Source of the DNA: CAUZIZ01 sp963579905
GTDB taxonomy: Bacteria; Acidobacteriota; UBA6911; RPQK01; JAJDTT01
Assembly: GCA_963579905.1 (NCBI GenBank)
Contig: CAUZIZ010000007.1
Location: 5,221 to 69,220, forward strand
Direction: 5' to 3'
DNA: 64,000 nt
Shown: positions 1 to 8,056 of the stretch, one piece after another
Position numbering within the stretch: position 1 is the first letter of the stretch
How the letters are laid out: each line of letters starts with the position of its first letter
Notes under the pieces: generated by a model
The model's input: the letters and a program-made list of their open reading frames with translations, nothing else
The model's database searches: none
Told to the model about the DNA's origin: nothing
Position numbers and translations under genes: made by a program

Positions 1-189
1 GACCGACCCTGGCGCACGGGTCGCTATCCAGCGCGTCCCACCCCCACCTGGGACACTGTTCGCCAATTGCGGGAAATGACCGATCTGTCGATTGTGATCA
101 AGGGCGTCCTCACCGCCGAGGACACTGAGAAGTGTGTCGAGTACGGCATGTCGGCCGTCGTTGTATCCAACCACGGGGCCAGACAGCAA
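1..189 (+). pseudogene. FMN-dependent alpha-hydroxyacid dehydrogenase fragment
   Basis: Reading frame 1 from the window edge gives a stretch with WDTVRQL, then IVIKGVLTAEDTEKC and VVVSNHGARQ. In the glycolate oxidase / L-lactate dehydrogenase family the Lys of the KG motif contacts FMN, and the His and Arg of SNHGxRQ are the catalytic base and substrate-binding residue. Homology stops just after this motif, at about 187, where the opposite strand becomes an IS91-type transposase. The gene is therefore cut; the last quarter of the barrel is absent. The 5' part lies outside the window, so its state is unknown. Confidence 0.75.
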
Positions 190-647
190 GACCGCCTGGG
201 CATATTGGCGCAGGCTGATCCAGGCTCAGCGACTGAGGGTGCCCAAGAGCTTGCGATCTTTTCGAAAGGTCGGGCGCAAGACCCGGGGAGGGTCCAGACG
301 TACTGCCGATGGTCAGCCACTTCCAGGACTTCCTCAGTGACCCACTCGACAAAGGCCGCCACCCGCTTGGCTTGGCATGAAGGACAAAAATATCTCGTTT
401 TGCAAGAAAACGCTAAGAGCGCCTGGTGCGAACACTGCTGACATTTCAGACGGGAAAAACCATGGCGCAAGCGGCCACACTCCAAGAAAAGGTCGACGGT
501 CTTCTCTAGCACCGGCCGCCAGGGTCCGTACTCGGCCTCATAGAAATAGGGGCAACTCTCCTTGAACTCTTGCCAATAGTCGTCCAGACACCGGCAGAAG
601 GGGGTCTTCTCAGGATGGCGGGGCCGGTAGGGAGCCGTCCAGGACAT
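186..647 (-). pseudogene. IS91-family transposase, N-terminal remnant
   Basis: From an ATG at 647 the protein starts with the IS91-type N-terminal zinc-binding domain: YRPRHPEKTPFCRCLDDYW, LECGRLRHGFSRLKCQQC, FSCKTRYFCPSCQAKR, with the expected Cys pairs. After about residue 120 (VWTLP) the frame shifts near 287-296; the homologous continuation LRPTFRKDRKLLGTLSR is in another frame and hits a TGA at 226-228, then SLRQYAQAVLL. Homology ends at about 186, so the catalytic tyrosine domain is missing. It is a dead, truncated copy of a transposase normally near 380-400 residues, abutting the dehydrogenase fragment. Confidence 0.8.
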
Positions 648-1222
648 TCCCTACCGGAAGCGAATGCGTCGTCAAACCTACGGGGGCAATACCGGAACAA
701 CCTGAGAAATCAGCCACCGAGAGGAGCAGAGACGATAGGCGCCGGTGGGAAGGGGAAAACGGACGCTAGGGTATTGGAAGCCAACTGAAGAGCTCGACAA
801 CCTGAATGTCCGCTTTTAGGTGCGGTTTCAACCGATCGACGCAACACATAGGTCATTTCGGACGCTGTTTGTAAGATCGGGTGTCGACTATCACAACCCA
901 AGTCGACAGGAACCCTCAATCTCAACGTCAAGCCGCTCACTTCCTCGTCTCTCCCGACATCACCCTTTCGAGGGGGTGGGGGGGGGCTTACCGCCGAAGC
1001 CTCCCCGAGACCGCCGTTTTCGGAACACCAGGTTGTTCGGCGATGTTCCGTTAAGCTCCCCAGCGGGGTTCGGTCTCGGGGCCCTTGCTGACCGGGCCTT
1101 TGCCGAAGGCGCTCATTCTTGACTGGAACCGGAACAATTCGCGAAGACTCGAGATGTTCGTGTTGCCGGCGTGGCGGACCGATCGAGTCCTTGCGCAGCT
1201 ACGCGATCCGGGCCGAAAGGGG
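648..1222. other. Intergenic region without a recognisable gene
   Basis: No ORF here has recognisable protein features. A run of nine G falls inside a G-rich stretch at 974-987. The segment around 826-850 (TTTCAACCGATCGACGCAAC) resembles the terminal repeats of IS30-type elements, but no partner end or transposase is visible, so this is only a hint. The region lies between two pseudogenes and is probably mobile-element debris. Confidence 0.35.
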
Positions 1223-1977
1223 TTACTTGAATCGAAAGGAATACAGGTCGGCATCCTGGATGACGAACCACAGGCGAACGGGTGTGTCAGGACCTGCATC
1301 GGATTCGCATCGGTATAACTCTTGGACCGCGCCCAGGTCACGGTGGCTGCAATCTCGTCTCCGAAGAGGATCGGCGATTCCTGCAGGGTGAATCCAGGCA
1401 GGGGCTTCCCCGCTGCATTCAGGATTTCGACCCGGATGCTGCCGGCAGCTGATGTGGCGTAGTTGAGGATCAAGCTCTGGCCCCGGAAGCGCAACGGCCT
1501 GGTCACGATTCCCCCCTCGGGGTAGCCAGCGTGGGCCGAGGCGAAGCCGTCGACGCGGATCGCGTAGGCGTAGAAGTGCTCGGGGGGAGTGTCGCCGAAC
1601 TCAAGTGGCACGGCCTCGGACCAGTGGATCAGGTCGGGCGAGATCGCCCGGATCATGGCGCGCACGCTCTGGTTGTTGAAGCGGAAGTAGCAGCCATAGC
1701 GCCCCTCGCTCGCGGACCAGAAGATGATCTTGCTCGAGTCGAAGGCGCCGGGGAGCGTGTTCGTGAACACCGGCGCCTCTCGCCACTTCCTCCAGTGCAG
1801 TCCGTCCCCCCCGGCTTCGATCAGGGCGTCGTCGATGAACAGCTCGAGCCGCGAGCCGATGTCGACAATCGTGTCCTTGACGGGGGCGGGCCCGGCGATC
1901 TGCGCCGGGAGCGTGAGGCCGCAGGCGGCGAGCGAGCCCGCAAAGGGGGCGAGGCGGCTGCAAGTCTTCATGGTCAT
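1223..1977 (-). pseudogene. Secreted glycosidase-like protein, internally deleted and frameshifted
   Basis: The ATG at 1977 opens a signal-peptide-like stretch (LAPFAGSLAACGLTLPAQ), then DIGSRLELFIDDALIEA and a propeller-like N-terminal region ending near EHFYAYAIRVDG. The text then jumps to the C-terminal beta-sandwich (GGIVTRPLRFRGQSLILNYATSAAG, RVEILNAAGKPLPGF), so most of the propeller is missing at about 1545. Near 1280 the frame shifts; the true end (VRLWFVIQDADLYSFRFK, stop at 1223-1225) is in the next frame. The same architecture is intact in the first 500 residues of the protein at 45020-48319. Function of the family is probably carbohydrate processing; this copy is dead. Confidence 0.75.
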
Positions 1978-2055
1978 CTTCCTCCCGATGGCATCGAGCG
2001 GCTCGACGACGGGTGCGTCCGGGGTTGTCGGAAATCTGCCTTGAGCCGGATTCAG

Positions 2056-3108
2056 CTAGTTCGCATCCGGCCAGATGAAATAGACATACTCGTTGGTGTC
2101 CCGCCCCTCGTAGATGATGCTGTACACTGCCATCAGCTCATTGGGAACTTCGTCGTCGTACTTGTTGATGATGCAGTTTTGACTGTACCCGTCGGGGTGC
2201 TCCGTATCGCCACTGACGATGATTCCCTTTCCCCATCCCTCACCGTCATTCGACTGATAGAGAACGAAGTGATGGCCCCCGTCTTTACCGTAGCCTGATC
2301 TTCCCTGCAGGTAGTACTTGCCGCTGAGATAGGCCAGCTCCGGGTCCCGGATCATCTTGTCCACATAGGCCTTCTGCTGCGGACCCCAGGTGTGGCCTTC
2401 GTCCTTGCTGATGCAGTAGTAGAAATGGTGCTCGTCCTTCTCTGTGTAGGCGCCGGCCAGCAATCGGCCGTCCGCCATGTTGGTCATGGTGCCATACCAC
2501 TTGTCGTCGTCCAGACTCATGGCGCTCCGCTTGCTCCAGCGGCGTCCGTCGTCCCGGCTGGCGTACAGGACGTGGGGACCAGCATCCTGTTCCTCACCCA
2601 CGTTGCTGTCGACCATAACGTAGTTGGTCTCGCCCGCCACCGCCGTGGAACAGGGATATCCGGTGAAATCCCCATCCAGGGTCTCGTAGGCCGTCCAGGT
2701 CGCACCGTTGTCGTAGCTCTTGATGGTTCCCAGCCGGATCCTGCTGGCGCTTCCGCCGGTTCTGAAGTGGGTGAGGAACAGGATGATGGTTCCCTTCTCT
2801 GTGACCAGTCCCTCCTCCACCCAGACGGGATACTTCTGGTCTTTCGCGTAGGCATCGAAGCTGTACTGCACCTTGTTGTAGCGCTTCCAGGTGCTACCGC
2901 CATCCTTGCTGAGGGCGTACTCGCTCCAGCCATCTAGATTGTGGTCGCTGGTGTTGGCATAGAACGCCGCGATGTCGCCGTTCGCATATTCCATGCACAC
3001 CGGTCCTCCGTGGGAGCATCTCCCGGGAGTGTCGTTCTTGAAATCGGCAATGACGTCGCCGAAGATGTCGTCCCCGAGTTTGGTTGAAGGGTCGTGGTCG
3101 TAGATCAC
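2056..3108 (-). CDS. BNR-repeat sialidase-like protein
   Basis: The 350-residue product is a sialidase-fold propeller. At least five Asp-box motifs are visible: SKDGGSTWKR, SYDNGATW, SRDDGRRWSK, SKDEGHTWG and SNDGEGWG, spaced as in a six-bladed propeller. The start is a GTG at 3108; no signal peptide is seen, and the family is usually exported, so the true N-terminus may have been lost. A cytochrome remnant lies head-on just upstream. Asp boxes mark the fold, not the substrate: sialidase activity cannot be claimed, and plant or algal polysaccharide breakdown is as likely. Confidence 0.75.
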   Translation of the reverse strand: MIYDHDPSTKLGDDIFGDVIADFKNDTPGRCSHGGPVCMEYANGDIAAFYANTSDHNLDGWSEYALSKDGGSTWKRYNKVQYSFDAYAKDQKYPVWVEEGLVTEKGTIILFLTHFRTGGSASRIRLGTIKSYDNGATWTAYETLDGDFTGYPCSTAVAGETNYVMVDSNVGEEQDAGPHVLYASRDDGRRWSKRSAMSLDDDKWYGTMTNMADGRLLAGAYTEKDEHHFYYCISKDEGHTWGPQQKAYVDKMIRDPELAYLSGKYYLQGRSGYGKDGGHHFVLYQSNDGEGWGKGIIVSGDTEHPDGYSQNCIINKYDDEVPNELMAVYSIIYEGRDTNEYVYFIWPDAN

Positions 3109-3142
3109 GGCGCCATCTCTTGCACTTTTTCGGGAAGACTAA

Positions 3143-3441
3143 CCTCTCTCCCAAGCAGCCTGCAACTGGAGTCAGGATTCGCCGCCGACCTTTCGTCCCT
3201 TCAAGCAGCATCCTACTGTTGCCACAGATTGCACCCACTGTCACGAACTGAGTCGACGCGGCCAATTCCGGTTCAAGGGGGGTGTTTCGACTGTCATGAC
3301 AAGGAGGCCTTCGTCGAATCCCACCAGCATGCTCCTCACATCCTGGAAGACTGCGGGAGATGCCACAATGCCCACGGATCGACCTCTGCCTCCCACTTGC
3401 TCCTGCCGCGGGAGCAGGCCTGTCGGCTCTGCCACAATTGA
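3143..3441 (+). pseudogene. Multihaem c-type cytochrome (doubled CXXCH) C-terminal remnant
   Basis: Four haem-binding CXXCH motifs follow one another: CTHCH, CFDCH, CGRCH (followed by NAHGS) and CRLCH at the very end. The first is in a different frame from the other three; the shift lies at a six-G run at about 3279-3284. Upstream the frame is open only to a TAA at 3140-3142, with no signal peptide or start, so the N-terminal part is missing. The layout matches doubled-CXXCH electron-carrier proteins. It is not expressible as it stands. Confidence 0.7.
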
Positions 3442-3465
3442 TTAGGAGGGCTACCGCGCAGACTC

Positions 3466-4251
3466 CTAGACCTTGATTCCGGCGTAGGAACAGCCCGGCA
3501 CCAGAATGTCCGCACAAGTCTTGGTCGCGCGGTTCGAGCGAATCAGGCGTAGAGCGAATCGATACACGCCCTGCCCTTCACTTTCACCGCGAAGCTCCCA
3601 GCGATCATAGGCCTGACTGAATCCATTCTTGCCAAAAAGCCTTCGGGCCTTGCTGGGTGTGAACCAATGCATGGCGGGTGTCCTGGTGTGACCTACCAAG
3701 TGTGGTCTCGCTTCCTTTACCCAAGACATGATTCGACGCTTCCATGGGTCTGGGTACCAACCAAAAAGAGGAAACCCCCGAATCTCATTCTGAAAAGGAG
3801 ACATCGAGCTGGCCGTATTGAACCAAAAAGCGCCGCCAGGCCTGAGCACTCTCCGAACCTCTGCGAACGTCTTTTCCAGATCCTCGACATGTTCGATGCC
3901 CCCTGCGGCGTGAACGAGATCGAAAGTGTCACTGCTGCAGGGGATCGACTCCGCCCGGCCGGCGAACACTTCGATCGGAATCCTCAGATGTTCCGATAAC
4001 CTGCTTGCGTTCTCTCGAGCCTCTTGCCAAGGCTCGACACCAATAGCCTTGTGACCGAAGCCATGGCAAACCGCGACAAAACTTCCAGCGGCAGCTCCCA
4101 GGTCGAGTATCTTGGCGTTCGCTGGTAGTCCGTAAGACTTTCCCAGCCGAGACAGGATGCTCTTTGCCCACGCCTTCTCACGGTCAAGGTCGGACAGAAT
4201 CTCTTGAAATGAGCGTTGTTCGGTGGCTTTGCACTTACTGCGTCCAATCAT
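3466..4251 (-). CDS. Class I SAM-dependent methyltransferase
   Basis: The 261-residue protein has the Methyltransf_11 pattern: motif I ILDLGAAAGSF (residues about 48-58), an acidic end of strand 2 (VEPW), FDLVHAAGGIEHVED for motif IV, and VLRPGGAFWFNT for the post-motif. The C-terminal half is rich in Trp and Arg and probably binds the acceptor, which cannot be named. The ATG at 4251 is used. No partner gene is adjacent; upstream is a 519 bp gap carrying a REP-type hairpin. Confidence 0.85.
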   Translation of the reverse strand: MIGRSKCKATEQRSFQEILSDLDREKAWAKSILSRLGKSYGLPANAKILDLGAAAGSFVAVCHGFGHKAIGVEPWQEARENASRLSEHLRIPIEVFAGRAESIPCSSDTFDLVHAAGGIEHVEDLEKTFAEVRRVLRPGGAFWFNTASSMSPFQNEIRGFPLFGWYPDPWKRRIMSWVKEARPHLVGHTRTPAMHWFTPSKARRLFGKNGFSQAYDRWELRGESEGQGVYRFALRLIRSNRATKTCADILVPGCSYAGIKV

Positions 4252-4770
4252 GGTGGAACTGTTTCCTATACCCGATCAGGCAGATTTCTCCCGATCTTGT
4301 CCAGTAAGCGAGCCTTGATGCCTCAAACAGTCTCTGCCGCGAACAGATCCCCCAATAGTGAGGTTGGCAGCAATTGGATGTCAATGGTCCTACCTAGTGA
4401 GGCATGGCCTCAGACCAACAGGCAGCATGTCTATTGTAGGATGGGCACTCCTGCCCGTCGCGGATACTGGCGGGCAAGAGTGCCCATCCTACAGGTCACT
4501 GTTCTGTCAGATCTTATTTCTTAACGCCCCAAACCTGACTCAAATTCAACGAAGAACTTCAGACAAACCTTCCTAGCCCGAGGGCCACAGGCCTGGACAC
4601 CTGGAGCCTACAGAATGTCAGGCACAGGTACTTGCGTATCTATCCGGGAACCCTAGAGAATGGGATCGAGGGCCTTGACGATTGAGGAACTCCAGGGCTA
4701 TCAAGAAGCGTGCATCTGCGGCGAAGAGACAGCCCTCGATCAGTCGGCCCGAAGTGATTAGGAGCACTGC
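4252..4770. other. 519 bp intergenic region with divergent promoters
   Basis: This gap separates the leftward methyltransferase from the rightward dioxygenase and must hold both promoters. The only clear structure is the hairpin at 4436-4492. No ORF with recognisable features was found. A Shine-Dalgarno-like AGGAG lies at about 4760, ahead of the ATG at 4771. Confidence 0.5.
4436..4492. repeat. REP-type palindromic element
   Basis: Two 22 bp arms (4436-4457 and 4471-4492, beginning GTAGGATGGGCACTC and ending GAGTGCCCATCCTAC) are inverted copies with one mismatch around a 13 bp loop. The same right arm and its flank (to TCTGTCAGA) recur at 28593-28627, which shows it is dispersed. It is not followed by a T-run, so it does not look like an intrinsic terminator. 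REP-like hairpins of this kind are usually intergenic, non-coding and mobilised by a separate Y1 transposase, none of which is present here. Confidence 0.8.
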
Positions 4771-5625
4771 ATGTCCATAGAAGACCGAATCCCTGACAAC
4801 CTGGTGACGACCGACTGGGCCTCACTCAACACAGCCCAGAGAATCAAGCATTTAGAGATTGAGGGGTACGTCCTGATCCTAGATTTACTATCTAAGGATC
4901 AGGTAGCGACCATCAAAGAAGAGCTCGATCGACTTCCCACAACCGCGACCGACTACAGCGAGAACCAGCGGGGATACTCCCACGTCCAGTGGACCGATTC
5001 CCCGAATGCAATTGACGTGATCGGCCTTCCGGCGATGGCGGACTTCCTGGCCGCACTGTTCGGGGACGAAATCCTTTGCACTTCCTGCGTCTTTTCCGTT
5101 TCTAAACCGGGACATCCCGGCATTGCCATCCACACCGATTCCCAACCCTACGGATCCGCCATATTAGGCTTGCATGCCAGTGCTCCCAAGCTGGTACGGG
5201 TTCTCTACTACCTCGACGATCTCACCCCCGAGCGCTCGCCCCTGAAGATGATTCCGCACTCGCACCTGTCTCTACACGCGGACGCCAACCCCTATAACCG
5301 GTTCCTTAGCCACCCCGAGGAGGTGATGGTAACCTGTAAGGCAGGATCGGCGGCCATCATCAACCAGCAGGTCTTTCACGGCAACTATCCCAATCGCAGT
5401 CAGGAGGACCGACGCATGCTGGCCGTGGCATATCGTCCGGCCTGGGCAGGTCCGATCTTTGAAATACCCGATTGGGATCAAGAAAGCGTGGCCGCTCTAC
5501 CAGATCACATCCGGCCCTTTTTCAAAAGTCTCAATACACGGAAGATCGACTTCAACGTGGGGAATCGACCTCCGAATATGGCGGAGGAGGCCCCGGGGAT
5601 CAATCCCAGCCGCTGGGATGTCTGA
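4771..5625 (+). CDS. Phytanoyl-CoA dioxygenase (PhyH) family protein
   Basis: A 284-residue non-haem Fe(II)/2-oxoglutarate oxygenase-type protein. The facial triad is visible as H121-x-D123 (IAIHTDSQPYG) and H203 (VFHGNYPN), with R209 placed to bind the 2-oxoglutarate carboxylate. The N-terminal helix IKHLEIEGYVLILDLLS is typical of the family. The ATG has an AGGAG about 10 bp upstream. Substrate is unknown; family members hydroxylate acyl-CoAs, halogenate or modify secondary metabolites. It stands alone on its strand. Confidence 0.85.
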   Translation: MSIEDRIPDNLVTTDWASLNTAQRIKHLEIEGYVLILDLLSKDQVATIKEELDRLPTTATDYSENQRGYSHVQWTDSPNAIDVIGLPAMADFLAALFGDEILCTSCVFSVSKPGHPGIAIHTDSQPYGSAILGLHASAPKLVRVLYYLDDLTPERSPLKMIPHSHLSLHADANPYNRFLSHPEEVMVTCKAGSAAIINQQVFHGNYPNRSQEDRRMLAVAYRPAWAGPIFEIPDWDQESVAALPDHIRPFFKSLNTRKIDFNVGNRPPNMAEEAPGINPSRWDV

Positions 5626-5655
5626 ATCGGAGCTGGCTGTTTGGGTCAGGGGGAA

Positions 5656-6207
5656 TCAACTTTGACCGGTATGATACGGCTCTCCGTAGTTGATCATCAC
5701 GCTGCTCGCCGCGCCGTCCCTGCCGATCGTGACGATGTAGAGCCGATCGAACTCGTCCTCGTTGATCGCGGAGTTCGGTTCGCCGCCCAGCAGTTCGACC
5801 ATCGATGGGGTGGTTGTGCTGTGACCAACCACTAAATGTCGGCTCCCTAACTTGCGCAGTATCTCGACTAGAGCAGGCAGATCTCGGGGATCATACAGCT
5901 CCACTTCCAGGCCGTACCCGGCAGCGGTGGGTGCGGCCGTCTCGCGCGTCCGGATGTAGTCGGAACTATGGATGTATTCGATCTTTGCGTTACGCAGAAT
6001 GTTGGCCAGGATGACGGCCCGCTCGCGCCCGGCAACGGACAGCTGCGGATCCTTTCCGCGGTCGGATTTCTCGCCATGACGCACGAGGAATACAACCAGA
6101 GACTGACTTGTAGACGCGGGAAGAACGGTATCTGGAGTCGATGAGCAGCCGATCGACGTGATTGTTAAGAGTAGCGTGGCAACCGTGGCCATGGACAGTC
6201 TTGTCAT
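5656..6207 (-). CDS. Lipoprotein histidine phosphatase (SixA/PGAM-like)
   Basis: The 183-residue protein opens with a lipoprotein signal; the lipobox TSIGC puts the lipidated Cys at 21. The histidine phosphatase motif LVRHGE (residues 42-46) carries the phosphorylated His44, an Arg-Thr-Arg-Glu motif follows at about 86-89, and the second catalytic His is in VVGHS (129). It would act at the periplasmic face of a membrane on an unknown phosphoester. It is the last gene of a leftward run hisE-hisG-GNAT-phosphatase, separated from the GNAT gene by 45 bp. Confidence 0.85.
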   Translation of the reverse strand: MTRLSMATVATLLLTITSIGCSSTPDTVLPASTSQSLVVFLVRHGEKSDRGKDPQLSVAGRERAVILANILRNAKIEYIHSSDYIRTRETAAPTAAGYGLEVELYDPRDLPALVEILRKLGSRHLVVGHSTTTPSMVELLGGEPNSAINEDEFDRLYIVTIGRDGAASSVMINYGEPYHTGQS

Positions 6208-6252
6208 GGTTGTGTCTCCCTCAAAGAGGCGAGCGCCAAGCAGAACGTTGTA

Positions 6253-6720
6253 CTAGCCAGTCTCAGCTCTATAGTTCTGCAATGCGTTGGGATGATCGAG
6301 GGTGCAGGTGTGGGCCCAGACCCTGCTTGTTCCCTTCCATTCCCAGGCTGACTTTATTGCCTGAGACAAGAAGTGGCCCCTAAAGCCTTGGCCGATGAAC
6401 TTGGGCGCCAGACCGAAGGAGGCGATCTCTACATCGCCATCACCTTGCTGTTGTAGCTCATAGTATCCAGCAGGGGATCCTCTGTAATAGGTGACCCACG
6501 TTCTACGGTAGTCGTTCTCTACGTAGGTTTCCCACTGTCCATCTGACCAGGAGAGCCGATCCGTCCACTCCCAGGCTTCGCCTACCAGCTCATACAAGAA
6601 CCGATTGAACTGAAACTGTTGGATGTCACATTCTTGCGTTCGCAATTCTTGAGATCCCTTCTTGCCTTTAAGCGAAGAGGAGAACTTCATTTCCAGGTAG
6701 TAAGTGGTGACTTCGTTCAT
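6253..6720 (-). CDS. GNAT-family N-acetyltransferase, short C-terminus
   Basis: From ATG 6720 the protein starts VTTYYLEM, as in a known GNAT subgroup, and contains the acetyl-CoA core FGLAPKFIGQGFRGHFLSQA (normally Q/RxxGxG/A) and HTCTLDHPNALQNYRA. The latter is usually followed by a glycine-phenylalanine turn and about 20 more residues, but here it ends AETG-stop, so the last strand appears lost. An earlier in-frame start exists at 6750 but overlaps hisG and lacks homology. It lies 17 bp after hisG and is probably cotranscribed. Activity is uncertain because of the shortened end. Confidence 0.7.
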   Translation of the reverse strand: MNEVTTYYLEMKFSSSLKGKKGSQELRTQECDIQQFQFNRFLYELVGEAWEWTDRLSWSDGQWETYVENDYRRTWVTYYRGSPAGYYELQQQGDGDVEIASFGLAPKFIGQGFRGHFLSQAIKSAWEWKGTSRVWAHTCTLDHPNALQNYRAETG

Positions 6721-6737
6721 GATTCGGATGTTCGCAT

Positions 6738-7589
6738 TTATAGTCGGCAATTATTGATCCGAGTTTCCAGAATCGCCGTTGCACCGATTGCTTCCAACCG
6801 GTCCATCACGGCAATGAGTTCCTTACGTTCGACCATGACCTGCACGGCACACCAGTCTTGGTCTTCTAGCGCATTGATCGTCGGCGAGTTGAAGCCTGGC
6901 GTGATCTTCTCGGCGTCGGGCAACTTGGCTCGGGGAACGTTGTATTCCAGCAAAGACCAGCCACGCGCGATCACCACCCCTTCTAATCGCCGCACGACGC
7001 GATCCGCAACGTCCGCTTGCCGCGCAGCACGGTTCTGGACGAGTACAGTTTCGTACTGACTGATATCGGTGAGAATGCGCAGGCAATTCGCCGCCAGCGT
7101 GCTGCCCGTCTGCACCAGATCGACGATCCCTTCCGCCACTCCCAGCGAAATCATGATCTCGACGGAGCCGGTCAACGGGACTAAATGGACATTCGTCCCG
7201 AACTGTTTAAAGAACCGTTCGGTCACGTGCGTGAAACTGGTCGCCACCCGACAACCGGCCAAATCGGCAGGCGTCTGAAATACCGAATCTTCCGGCACAC
7301 ACACCGACAGTCGACACTTGCCGAAGCCCAACGCCAGCCGCTCGGTCAGATCGACTCCAGCCTCTTCAACCAGGTCGCCGCCTGTAATTCCCATATCGAT
7401 CGCGCCTTCGGCACACAGCACTGGGATGTCGTCGGCGCGGAGGAAAGTGATGTCTACCGGCAATTCGCTGATGCGGGCAAACAGACTCCGCGTTTGACGA
7501 CGAAAGCTAAGTCCCGCTTGACTCAACAACTCGGCGGCGGCCTCAGCCAACCGCCCCTTGCTCGGCAACCCTATCCGCAGGTTACTCAT
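6738..7589 (-). CDS. hisG: ATP phosphoribosyltransferase (long form)
   Basis: HisG joins ATP and PRPP in the first committed step of histidine synthesis. The start MSNLRIGLPSKGRLAE at ATG 7589 is diagnostic; ITGGDLVEEAGVDL, CRVATSFTHVTERFF and the PRPP-binding region LVQTGSTLAANCLRI follow. At 283 residues it is the long form, whose C-terminal ACT-like domain (VMVERKELIAVMDRLEAIGATAILETRI) binds histidine for feedback inhibition and makes HisZ unnecessary. Its start lies inside hisE by 8 bp, so the two are translationally coupled. Confidence 0.95.
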   Translation of the reverse strand: MSNLRIGLPSKGRLAEAAAELLSQAGLSFRRQTRSLFARISELPVDITFLRADDIPVLCAEGAIDMGITGGDLVEEAGVDLTERLALGFGKCRLSVCVPEDSVFQTPADLAGCRVATSFTHVTERFFKQFGTNVHLVPLTGSVEIMISLGVAEGIVDLVQTGSTLAANCLRILTDISQYETVLVQNRAARQADVADRVVRRLEGVVIARGWSLLEYNVPRAKLPDAEKITPGFNSPTINALEDQDWCAVQVMVERKELIAVMDRLEAIGATAILETRINNCRL

Positions 7590-7938
7590 CAGACACCCCT
7601 CTCGCGTCGCGCGCGGCCTTCTCGTCCAGGCCCGAGACCCCAAATCGCCGCTCTAGCTCCGCCTCGAGCTGCTCCAGAGGAATGCCACAATGGCCCAGCA
7701 AGACGAACAGGTGATAGATCAGATCGGCCGCCTCATGGACGACATGTTGCTGCCGGGTATCGGCTGGCTCGGTGCCGGCTCCGACGACCTCGTTGGCCTC
7801 CTCGATGATCTTGCTGCCGATCTTGGCAACACCCCCTTGAAACAGGCTCGCCGTGTATGAGCATGCAGGCGGATTCGCCTTGCGGGCTGTGATTACAGAC
7901 ATCAACTGCGAAAATACGCTGGAATTTGATATCGCCAT
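7582..7938 (-). CDS. hisE: Phosphoribosyl-ATP diphosphatase
   Basis: HisE cleaves pyrophosphate from phosphoribosyl-ATP, the second histidine step. The chosen ATG 7938 follows a GGAGAAAG ribosome site and gives 118 residues, the usual size. The all-alpha MazG-like motif is clear: KIIEEANEVV, then HEAADLIYHLFVLL, whose Glu and Asp residues bind Mg. The longer open frame upstream to 8124 has no homology. Gene order hisE-hisG without the rest of the pathway shows that his genes are scattered; a histidinol-phosphatase is at 60915. Confidence 0.95.
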   Translation of the reverse strand: MAISNSSVFSQLMSVITARKANPPACSYTASLFQGGVAKIGSKIIEEANEVVGAGTEPADTRQQHVVHEAADLIYHLFVLLGHCGIPLEQLEAELERRFGVSGLDEKAARDARGVSDE

Positions 7939-8056
7939 GTCGCTTTCTCCGGAACGGCCTTCATCGGGCAGAAAGCCAGGATACGAGGGGCAAGGAGCTC
8001 TAACACTTCCCTTGAGATTAACTGAGAATCGGGACCTTGAAACCTGGCTCAGGAGT

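Noticed and set aside
1531..2298. Long open frame of 255 codons on the plus strand
   Set aside because: It runs antisense through the dead glycosidase-like gene and the BNR gene and has no protein-like features; it is a by-product of GC-rich codons.
6621..7059. Plus-strand frames overlapping hisG and hisE, for example 7185-7808
   Set aside because: They are antisense shadows of two unmistakable histidine genes.
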